A stretch of 60,573 nucleotides of DNA from Gammaproteobacteria bacterium (GTDB taxonomy: Bacteria > Pseudomonadota > Gammaproteobacteria > Steroidobacterales > Foliamicaceae): assembly GCA_026708965.1 (NCBI GenBank), contig JAPOTY010000015.1:5001-65573 (forward strand), in the 5' to 3' direction. Shown here piece by piece: positions 43,460 through 50,510 of the stretch (position 1 is the stretch's first letter; each line of letters starts with the position of its first letter). Under the pieces are notes generated by a model that saw only the letters and a list, made by a program, of their open reading frames with translations, did not search any database and was not told the DNA's origin. The position numbers and the translations under genes are program-made.

Positions 43460-44839
43460 GTGAGCCCTTTCTCCGCCCCTTTCCCGCAGGAGTGGCGGCG
43501 TGGGTGCGCGGCTTTCGGGCTGATGCTGGCGCTGGCCGGCTGCGCGGAAGCCCCGGCGCCCGCTCTCCAAGCCTACGACCAAGCCCCGGTGGAGCGGCGC
43601 GATATCCAGGTTTTCGTGGAAGCCGCAGGCGTGGTGGAGCCGCTGCGCACGGTGGAGCTGAAATCCAAGGCCTCCGGCGAGATCCTCTCCATCAACGCCG
43701 AGAACGGCGACCAAGTGGAGCGCTCCACCCTGCTGGTGAGGATCGACAAGCGCATTCCCACCAATAATCTGGCGCAGGCGGAGGCAGCGCTCAAAGCGGC
43801 CGAATCGCGGCGCTCCATCGCGCAGTCGCAAATGGAGCGCGCCGAGACGCTGGTGCGCGACAACACCATCACCGACAGCGAATACGAGGAAACGGCGCTG
43901 GCTCTGTCGGAAAGCGAAGCGCAGCGGGTGCGCGCCCGCGTGGAGGTGGAGAACGCGCGCATCGCGCTGGGCGATACCGACGTGCTAGCGCCCATCGACG
44001 GCACCATTATCGAGCGCAACGCGGAGCCGGGCCAAGTGATTTCGTCGCCTACCCAGGATGTGGGCGGCGGCACGCTGCTGCTCAAAATGGCCGATCTGCG
44101 CCGCGTGCTGGTGCGCGCCCGGGTGGACGAAACCGATATCGGCAAGATCAGCGCCGGCATGCAGGCGAACGTAAGCGTGGCGGCGTATCCGGGGCGCGAT
44201 TTCGGCGGCCAGGTCGATAAGATCGAGCCGCTGGCGGTGGTGGAGCAGAACGTGACGCTGTTCTCGGTGCTGATCCTGCTCGATAATCCTGATTCCCTGC
44301 TGCTTCCGGGAATGAACGCCGAGGTGGAAATCAAGATTGCGGAGGAATTGCAGGCGCCGGCGGTGCCCACGGCGGCGCTGCGCACCCTGGATGATATCGC
44401 CGCCACGGCCGACATGCTGAACTGGCCGCGCGACGACCTGCTCGATGCGGTGGTCAATCAGCGTGCTACCGCAGGCGGCGGCGGTTCAACGCGCGGCGCG
44501 GCATCGGCGCCTGCCGCGCGGGACGGCGGCGCACGCCGCATGCCGAACGCATCGCGGAGGCGTCCCGGGCCCGGCAGGGCGCCGCGCCGCCCGCCGCGCG
44601 ATTCGAATCACGGCTACGATTTTCGCGCCGATTACTGGGTGCTGGTCATGCGCGACCTAGGGCCGGAGCCGGTATGGGTGCGAACAGGGATGAGCGATTT
44701 CGAATACTCCGTTGTGCTGGCAGGTTTGCAGGAGAGCGAACAAGTGCTGCTGCTGCCCAGCACCGGACTCTACCAATCGCAATCCACCCTCCGCGACTGG
44801 ATGCGCCGCCGCGCCGGCGGACTCCCCGGCATCGGCTAG
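43460..44839 (+). CDS. HlyD-family adaptor, probable lipoprotein
   Basis: About 459 residues if started at the GTG at 43460; the same frame is open to an ATG at 43220 that overlaps the ABC ATPase stop, but that start would read through the whole palindromic element. A lipoprotein-like signal follows (AAFGLMLALAGC). The lipoyl halves are SKASGEILSINAENGDQVE and LAPIDGTIIERNAEPGQVI, with a helical hairpin between. The beta-barrel includes ARVDETDIGKISAGM. A Gly/Arg/Pro-rich insertion (about 44470-44610, with RRPGPGRAPRRPPRDS) interrupts the C-terminal domain, which is unusual for the family. The neighbouring ATPase gene implies an ABC exporter, but no permease is encoded next to it. Confidence 0.85.
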   Translation: MSPFSAPFPQEWRRGCAAFGLMLALAGCAEAPAPALQAYDQAPVERRDIQVFVEAAGVVEPLRTVELKSKASGEILSINAENGDQVERSTLLVRIDKRIPTNNLAQAEAALKAAESRRSIAQSQMERAETLVRDNTITDSEYEETALALSESEAQRVRARVEVENARIALGDTDVLAPIDGTIIERNAEPGQVISSPTQDVGGGTLLLKMADLRRVLVRARVDETDIGKISAGMQANVSVAAYPGRDFGGQVDKIEPLAVVEQNVTLFSVLILLDNPDSLLLPGMNAEVEIKIAEELQAPAVPTAALRTLDDIAATADMLNWPRDDLLDAVVNQRATAGGGGSTRGAASAPAARDGGARRMPNASRRRPGPGRAPRRPPRDSNHGYDFRADYWVLVMRDLGPEPVWVRTGMSDFEYSVVLAGLQESEQVLLLPSTGLYQSQSTLRDWMRRRAGGLPGIG

Positions 44840-44862
44840 CCATTAAGGCGATCGGATTCAGG

Positions 44863-46383
44863 CTAAAGGCGTTCGAGGATTTCGAGCGCGGCGCGCTCGG
44901 CGGACTCCATCGCGCCCTCCATGCCCCGATTCAATTGCGCGGTGTGCTCGCCGGCGAAATGAATGCGGCCATGCGGCTCGGCAATGGTGGAGGCAAAGGC
45001 CGTGATCTGCCCGGGCTTCCAGTAGGCGTAGGCGCCGCCGGCATACGGATTATTTGACCACTTCCACAGATAGACAGGGTCCAGCGCGTCTTTGAGAGAG
45101 GGACGCAGCCGAAACAGCTCGGAGGTGACCTCGGCAATGGCGGCCGCCTCGTCCATGCGCGCCAGCTTGAGCGCGGAATGACCATTCACATAAGCCAGGC
45201 AACTGGTCACCGCGTCGGGGCTGCCGGGGTCGTTCCTCAGCGCCATGAAGCGCCCGGGCAGAGCATCCGTCCACATGCTGGGCGGCAGGCCGTCCTGCTC
45301 CCAATAGGGTTTTCTGACCGCGTAGTGGATTTGCGTGCAGGGCGTATAGCCCAGCTCATCGATCGCGGCCTGCTGCGCGGGCGGCGGCCGAGGATCGACT
45401 GCAATTCTCCGCAGGGCCGAAAAAGGCATGGCGACAAGCGCGCGCGCCGCATGCAGCCGGCGTCCGTCCGCTAGACTGATCCGCACCCGGGCACCCTCGT
45501 CGGCAATGGCCGCAACGGGGCTGTTAAGGAGCGCATCGCCCGTCAAATGACGCGCCATCGCTTCCGGAATCCGCTGATTCCCTCCTATGGCCGCACCCCC
45601 TGCATCCGGCCAGTTGATCTGGTGAATGATGAAACTGATCGTGTGGAACATCATCAGGATGGACAGGTCGTTATGGTCGGTGCCGTAACCCGAATTAAGC
45701 CCCGCGCCCAGCTCGATTCCGGCCCGCGCCAGACCGGCCTCGGCAAGCACTTCGCCAACCGGCCGGTCCCATTCGGAGAACTCAGGACGCCGCCAGGCGC
45801 CCAGGTCTGAATCCGGAAACGGGTTGAGCTCGGCATAAAGCCGGTAGGGAGGGCGCCACGGCGGCATTTGCCGGGCCCAGTCCTGCCGATATGGATTCAG
45901 GGCATGGCCGGGCCAGTCGTGCTCGGTAATCAGTTGCCCCTGGATGCAAAACAGCATCTCCCCTTCGCGGGGCTCGGTGCGCGGACGCATCGGCCCGATT
46001 TCGACGCCGTGCCGCCTAGCCGCGTCCAGCAGCCGCGCATAGCCGCCGCCGGCCGCGTTTGCGCCCAGCTCCGGATGCCCGGGAACGAGATCGTCGGCAA
46101 CGGTATGGAGCCGGCCGCCGACCCTCGAGGTGGCTTCCACCACCATCACGCTCACGCCGACCTCTTCAAGCAGCAGCGCCGCGTGCAGCCCCGCCAGCCC
46201 GGCCCCGATCACGGCCACTTCCGCATCAAGGCCGCTGGCCGGCGCGCCACGCCCGGCGCGGGGCAGCATCCAGGAACCGGCCAGCGCGGCGCCGCCGGCG
46301 ATGAGCCGCCGCCGGGTTGAGCGTGCGATCCTCCCGCGCGCCGCCCTGTTCGGCTTGCTGGCGGTCGAATCACCGCCCGTCAT
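44863..46383 (-). CDS. Tat-exported flavin amine oxidase (first of a divergent pair)
   Basis: 506 residues. The N-terminus has a twin-arginine signal (STRRRLIAGGAALAGSW), so it is folded with FAD before export to the periplasm. The dinucleotide fold is VAVIGAGLAGLHAALLLEE, then VVEATSRVGGRLHT. The C-terminal FAD motif is GRIHFAGEHTAQLNRGMEGAM. The middle part is the substrate domain. The Cys for covalent FAD of monoamine oxidases is absent. It is homologous along its length to the oxidase encoded divergently at 46570-48075, including SMWTD and the FAGEHTA tail. The substrate is unknown: polyamines, amino acids and carotenoid-like polyenes are all handled by this superfamily. Confidence 0.9.
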   Translation of the reverse strand: MTGGDSTASKPNRAARGRIARSTRRRLIAGGAALAGSWMLPRAGRGAPASGLDAEVAVIGAGLAGLHAALLLEEVGVSVMVVEATSRVGGRLHTVADDLVPGHPELGANAAGGGYARLLDAARRHGVEIGPMRPRTEPREGEMLFCIQGQLITEHDWPGHALNPYRQDWARQMPPWRPPYRLYAELNPFPDSDLGAWRRPEFSEWDRPVGEVLAEAGLARAGIELGAGLNSGYGTDHNDLSILMMFHTISFIIHQINWPDAGGAAIGGNQRIPEAMARHLTGDALLNSPVAAIADEGARVRISLADGRRLHAARALVAMPFSALRRIAVDPRPPPAQQAAIDELGYTPCTQIHYAVRKPYWEQDGLPPSMWTDALPGRFMALRNDPGSPDAVTSCLAYVNGHSALKLARMDEAAAIAEVTSELFRLRPSLKDALDPVYLWKWSNNPYAGGAYAYWKPGQITAFASTIAEPHGRIHFAGEHTAQLNRGMEGAMESAERAALEILERL

Positions 46384-46569
46384 CTTGCAATTCCCATGTT
46401 CTTGCCTCCCGTCCGGATTGCCGCCGGAACCCGCAAAAAGCGCTTATCAGAACCGTGCAAAGAATCTAGCACAGCCGCAAGGAGCGCAAAGCGCAAACGC
46501 GGCTGCAGGGCTGAGGCGGGAGCACTCCGTTATAGTGCTTGCACGATTGCTCCATGCAGGGGAAGCCCT

Positions 46570-48075
46570 ATGCTCGATCCATCTTCGTCGCCGCAGGGCG
46601 CGGGACCGTCCACAGGAACCCGGCGATATTCCCGCCGGCGCCTGTTGGGCTACGGCGCGAGCGCGATGGCGCTGGCGGGACTGCCTGGCTTGGCCCGCGC
46701 CGTTACGAATTACAAGGGCCTGGATGTGATCGTTGTGGGCGCCGGCCTGTCCGGCCTGCATGCGGCCTGCCTTCTGCAGGAACAGGGGCTCAACGTGCTC
46801 ACGCTCGAGGGCCGAAACCGGATCGGCGGGCGCGTTTACACGCTCATGGACGTGCCGGGACGGCCGGAGGCCGGCGGCGAATGGATGGGCGCCAACTACG
46901 CCCGCATGATCGACACGGCCCGCCGGCTGGGCTTGGAAATGCTGGGGCCGGATGAGGTATCGGATATCAGGGAATGGTGCTACCGAATCCGGGGCGAATA
47001 CATCCTCGCCGCGGACTGGCCGGATCACCCGCTCAACCCGATGCAGGGGGACGACCGGCAGGTTCTGCCAAACCGCATGCTGTTTACGCTGTCGCATAAG
47101 AACAACCCGCTCTCGGGCCAGCCCCTGGATGCCTGGATCAGGCCGGAATTCGCCCGGTTCGATATTCCCCAAACGCAATATCTGAAGGAATACCTCGGTT
47201 TCAACGAGGAAACGATCCGCCTGATGAACGTGGTTATTCATACCGACCACATGGACAACACCTCGGCCCTTCACGAGATGCGCCGCTACGCGGTGGGCGA
47301 ATTCAGCGCCCGGCTGGCCGAGTCCAGGCCCGATCTGCCCGCCTGGAGACAAATCAAGGGCGGCAACTCACGACTTCCGGAGGCCATGGCCGCGTCTTTG
47401 GAAAACCCGGTCGAACTGAACAAGACGGTGTACGCTTTCGAGGACAGCGGCGGCGAGGTCACGGCGCATTGCATGGACGGCACCCGCTACACCGCCCGGC
47501 AGGTGATCTGCTCCATGCCCTATCCGGTGCTGCGCAAGGTCAAGTTCGCGCCTCGCCTGCCCCAGCGGATGGAGCGGGCGATCGAAGAAATCGATTACGG
47601 CACTTCGATACAGGTGCATTTTTTGCTTAGGAAGCGCTTCTGGGAGATCGACGAGATGCCGGCCAGCATGTGGACCGACGAGCCGTTCGAGCGATTCGGC
47701 GTGCATCGCCGGGGGCCGAACGGCGAAGCCACCTCGGCGGTAGCCTTCATCAACGGCAATGAAGCCTACAAGTACGACTTGATGAATGACGAGCAGGTCG
47801 TTGAGTTCACCGTGCGGGCACTCGAGCGGGCGCGGCCGTCGCTCAAAGGGGCGCTTGAGCCGATTGGGATCCAGTCCTGCCACCGGGAAGTCCACGGCGG
47901 CGGCGACTGGGTGTTCTGGCGGCCCGGACAGGTTGGGCGGTTCGCCGGCCAGATGCGCGAAGCCCACGGCAATATCCATTTCGCCGGCGAGCATACGGCG
48001 CTGCTGGAGCGCGGCATGGAAGGCGCTTTCGAGTCGGGCGAGCGCGCCGCCGTGGATGCGCTGCTGCGGGTCTGA
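46570..48075 (+). CDS. Tat-exported flavin amine oxidase (second of a divergent pair)
   Basis: 501 residues from the ATG at 46570, which has AGGGGAAG nine bases upstream; the frame is open further back without homology. A twin-arginine signal (YSRRRLLGYGASAMALAG) ends near LARAVT. The FAD fold is VIVVGAGLSGLHAACLLQE, with LEGRNRIGGRVYT and the C-terminal GNIHFAGEHTALLERGMEGA. It is a paralogue of the protein at 44863-46383, diverged in the substrate domain (DHPLNPMQGDD against GHALNPYRQDW). The 186-base gap between them holds both promoters, but none is clear enough to mark. The CpcT-like gene follows on the same strand after 81 bases and may share the mRNA. Confidence 0.92.
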   Translation: MLDPSSSPQGAGPSTGTRRYSRRRLLGYGASAMALAGLPGLARAVTNYKGLDVIVVGAGLSGLHAACLLQEQGLNVLTLEGRNRIGGRVYTLMDVPGRPEAGGEWMGANYARMIDTARRLGLEMLGPDEVSDIREWCYRIRGEYILAADWPDHPLNPMQGDDRQVLPNRMLFTLSHKNNPLSGQPLDAWIRPEFARFDIPQTQYLKEYLGFNEETIRLMNVVIHTDHMDNTSALHEMRRYAVGEFSARLAESRPDLPAWRQIKGGNSRLPEAMAASLENPVELNKTVYAFEDSGGEVTAHCMDGTRYTARQVICSMPYPVLRKVKFAPRLPQRMERAIEEIDYGTSIQVHFLLRKRFWEIDEMPASMWTDEPFERFGVHRRGPNGEATSAVAFINGNEAYKYDLMNDEQVVEFTVRALERARPSLKGALEPIGIQSCHREVHGGGDWVFWRPGQVGRFAGQMREAHGNIHFAGEHTALLERGMEGAFESGERAAVDALLRV

Positions 48076-48156
48076 CCGCCGCCCGGCTTGCGGATGGCCC
48101 GCTCATTCCAGCGCCGCGCGCCGGACCCGGTTTTTCCCACGATTTGGAGCACACGC

Positions 48157-49173
48157 ATGACGAGAAGCTTGATTGCAGCCCTGCTGCTGGCGGCCGCCTC
48201 CATCCAGGCCGCGCCGGAAACCGATCCGTTCGCCCGCGACCTGCTGATTCTGACCGGCTGGTTCGAGGGCGGGTTCGATAACGAGGAGCAACGCTGGTTC
48301 CAAGCCGACCCGCGGTCGAACATGCCCGAAGACCAGCGGCATGTGCGGGTGCATGCCGCCCACAAGCGCATCGAGGCGCCGGACTTCGGCGAGCATGTGT
48401 TCTACGTGGAGGAGTACACCCACGACGACCCCGAAAGGGTGTACCGCCAACGCCTCGTGATCTTTTCATCGGCCCCGGATGAGGGCGGCATTCGCATGCA
48501 ACAAGGCTTCTTCCACGAACCCGGACGTTTTCTCGGAGCGCAGAACCAACCCGGCCTGCTCAAGGACCTCAAGCCTTCCGATGCCTTTTTTCTCGACCAG
48601 TGCGATGTTTACTTCAAGCGCGTGGCCGGGCAGTTCGAAGGCGGCATGCGGCCCAAAGCCTGCGTTTTTGGCGAAGGCGAGCTGCGGCGCTATTCCGTGC
48701 ATAACCTGCGCCTTTCCGCCAACCAGTACTGGCGGGTCGATTCCACTTTCCTAGTGGCGGACGACACGCTGCATGTGGGCATGCCTGCGGACCGGCCCTT
48801 CGAATTGCGCCGCGCCAAGCGCTTCAACTGCGGCATCACTTTCGACCCGCGCGGACCCGAGCCCCAGGAGATCAGCGATATTTCGCTTCACAGCCAAGGC
48901 GGGTCCGCCGAGGTCACCCGGCAGCGCGACGGGCAGCCATTCATGCTTCTGATGCGCGACAAGGAATATCCCTACTACTCGACGCGCCCCGATTTCATCT
49001 ATTTCTCCATCCGCAGGAAGGGCGAGCAGGCATCGGTTGTTTTCACCGTCAACGATCCGGATTCACGGTCGCTGGGCGTTAATACCGGCGAGCTCCTGGC
49101 CTACTGCCACCGGGAAGGCTACGAGTTTCGTGAATCCTTGGAGGCACTGGCCAATTCCGGCGGCCAGCGCTGA
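48157..49173 (+). CDS. CpcT/CpeT-like secreted protein
   Basis: 338 residues from the ATG at 48157, which opens a Sec signal peptide (TRSLIAALLLAAASIQA). LLILTGWFEGGFDNEEQ, then VFYVEEYTHDDPERVYRQRL, and CDVYFKRVAGQFEGGMRPKACVF are hallmarks of the CpcT/CpeT family. Those proteins attach bilins to phycobiliproteins in cyanobacteria, but similar proteins occur in bacteria without phycobilisomes, where the role is unknown. The C-terminal third (YSTRPDFIYFSIRRKG) lies beyond the usual CpcT length of about 200. Being secreted, it probably binds a hydrophobic or chromophoric ligand in the periplasm, perhaps linked to the two oxidases. Confidence 0.75.
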   Translation: MTRSLIAALLLAAASIQAAPETDPFARDLLILTGWFEGGFDNEEQRWFQADPRSNMPEDQRHVRVHAAHKRIEAPDFGEHVFYVEEYTHDDPERVYRQRLVIFSSAPDEGGIRMQQGFFHEPGRFLGAQNQPGLLKDLKPSDAFFLDQCDVYFKRVAGQFEGGMRPKACVFGEGELRRYSVHNLRLSANQYWRVDSTFLVADDTLHVGMPADRPFELRRAKRFNCGITFDPRGPEPQEISDISLHSQGGSAEVTRQRDGQPFMLLMRDKEYPYYSTRPDFIYFSIRRKGEQASVVFTVNDPDSRSLGVNTGELLAYCHREGYEFRESLEALANSGGQR

Positions 49174-49327
49174 TCTCCAGGAGCATCCCCGATCGAATCC
49201 GGCGAGGAGTCCGATTGCGCCAAAAGCCCCGCCGCATCGCTAGCCGCGCAGGCGGTGCGCCTAAAGCCGACAATCGCGAACGATTTCCGGCTTGCTCGCG
49301 CCGAGCGCCGGGAGTAGGATCAGGCCC

Positions 49328-49702
49328 ATGAGCAACGCAAAGGAAAGCCGGTTGCGCCGGACCAGCCCGGAATTGATCGCGGTGCTGAGCCTGGGATTGA
49401 CGATCCTGCTGGCAGTGCTCGGCCAAGCGGTTTGGCTGGACGGAAAAATCGAACGGGTCGATGCCAGACTGGCCGCTCAAATCGAAAGAGTGGACACCAA
49501 GCTGACCTCAAAAATCGACAGCGTCGATGCCAAGCTGACCGCGCAAATCGAGAGTGTTGACGCCAGATTATCCGCCCGAATCGAGGGCCTCCACGCGGGC
49601 CAGGCCGCTATTCGGGAAAGGCTTGTCGCTATCGAGGCGCTGTCCGGCATGGCCGTTTCACCAACCGCAGGCAACAAGGAACCGCAAGATTCCGCACTCT
49701 GA
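49328..49702 (+). CDS. single-pass membrane coiled-coil protein, unit A
   Basis: 124 residues. A short basic N-terminus is followed by one membrane helix (ELIAVLSLGLTILLAVLGQAVW, given by its ends ELIAVLS and LGQAVW). Then come five 11-residue repeats of the type KIERVDARLAA, QIERVDTKLTS, KIDSVDAKLTA, QIESVDARLSA, RIEGLHAGQAA. Hendecads of this kind form right-handed or nearly straight coiled coils and oligomers. The family is widespread as small hypothetical proteins, with no known function. The start is set by the ATG at 49328, with GGATCAGG before it. Its duplicate at 49939 has four repeats. Confidence 0.7.
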   Translation: MSNAKESRLRRTSPELIAVLSLGLTILLAVLGQAVWLDGKIERVDARLAAQIERVDTKLTSKIDSVDAKLTAQIESVDARLSARIEGLHAGQAAIRERLVAIEALSGMAVSPTAGNKEPQDSAL

Positions 49703-49867
49703 CCGCATCGCTTGCGGCACCTGCGAATGTTCCGTATTGCGTCGCCACGGGCCGAACGGAGGCGGAAACCGAGGCGCGAATTGAAGGAGGCGATCGCATT
49801 CCACATCGACGGCCTCAAGCACACAGGCGAAGCCTTGCCCCGCCCCTTGGTGCAATATGCGGGCTAG
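49703..49867 (+). pseudogene. HicB-like gene, unit A, broken
   Basis: The nucleotide sequence matches the hicB-like gene of unit B but has lost about 50 bases covering its start codon and first strand. The C-terminal half is recognisable in a shifted frame as EAIAFHIDGLKHTGEALPRPLVQYAG, ending at a TAG at 49865. No start codon fits the rest, so it is not functional. Confidence 0.7.
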
Positions 49868-49938
49868 GCGCCTAAAGCCGACAATCGCGAACGATTTTCG
49901 GCTTGCTCGCGCCGAGCGCCGGGAGTAGGATCAGGCCC

Positions 49939-50280
49939 ATGAGCAACGCAAAGGAAAGCCGGTTGCGCCGGGCCAGCCCGGAACTGATCGCAATGCTGAG
50001 CTTGGGATTGACGATCCTGCTGGCAGTGCTCGGCCAAGCAGTCTGGCTGGACGGAAAAATCGAACGGGGCGATGCCAGACTGGCCGCGCAAATCGAAAGA
50101 GTGGATACCAAGCTGACCGCGCAAATCGAGAGTGTTGACGCCAGATTATCCGCCCGAATCGAGGACCTCCATGCGGGCCAGGCCGCTATCCGGGAAAGGC
50201 TTGTCGCCATCGAGGCGCGTTCCGGAGGGGCCGGTTCGCCAACCGCGAACAACAAGGGGCTGCAGGACTCCACGCTCTGA
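49939..50280 (+). CDS. single-pass membrane coiled-coil protein, unit B
   Basis: 113 residues. It is nearly the same as the unit A protein: membrane helix, then hendecads KIERGDARLAA, QIERVDTKLTA, QIESVDARLSA, RIEDLHAGQAA, so four against five. The changed Val to Gly in the first repeat would weaken that part of the coiled coil. The C-terminal tail has diverged (SGGAGSPTANNKGLQDSTL). It lies 13 bases before the intact hicB-like gene, so the two may be co-translated. Confidence 0.7.
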   Translation: MSNAKESRLRRASPELIAMLSLGLTILLAVLGQAVWLDGKIERGDARLAAQIERVDTKLTAQIESVDARLSARIEDLHAGQAAIRERLVAIEARSGGAGSPTANNKGLQDSTL

Positions 50281-50293
50281 CCGCATCACTTGC

Positions 50294-50506
50294 ATGGGAT
50301 GCCTGATTGTATTAGAGAAGACTGAAACCGGATTTTCGGCCTACTCCCCGGATGTTCCGGGTTGCGTCGCCACGGGCCGAACGGAGGCGGAAACCGAGGC
50401 GCGAATGAAGGAGGCAATCGAATTCCACATCGACGACCTCAAGCGGGAGGGCTTGGCCGTGCCTCCGCCGTGCGCCAAATCCGCTTACGTGGATATCGCC
50501 GCATAG
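50294..50506 (+). CDS. HicB-like antitoxin-type protein
   Basis: 70 residues, the length of the partial RNase-H fold of HicB. LIVLEKTETGFSAYSPDVPGCVATGRT and EARMKEAIEFHIDDLKREGL (ends given as LIVLEKT and LKREGL) are typical of the family. HicB normally neutralises the RNase HicA, but no hicA-like gene lies on either side and there is no C-terminal DNA-binding domain, so it is an orphan. It is the intact version of the broken copy at 49703-49867. Confidence 0.8.
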   Translation: MGCLIVLEKTETGFSAYSPDVPGCVATGRTEAETEARMKEAIEFHIDDLKREGLAVPPPCAKSAYVDIAA

Positions 50507-50510
50507 CAAG

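Larger units (their letters stand above)
49257..50506 (+). repeat. tandem duplication, two units of about 0.6 kb
   Basis: Unit A is 49257-49867 and unit B 49868-50506. Both begin GCGCCTAAAGCCGACAATCG and share the gene for a membrane coiled-coil protein and a following HicB-like frame, at high nucleotide identity. Unit A has 33 extra bases in the coiled coil (one 11-residue repeat) and lacks about 50 bases at the start of hicB. The direct, head-to-tail arrangement points to unequal crossing-over or replication slippage. Confidence 0.9.
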
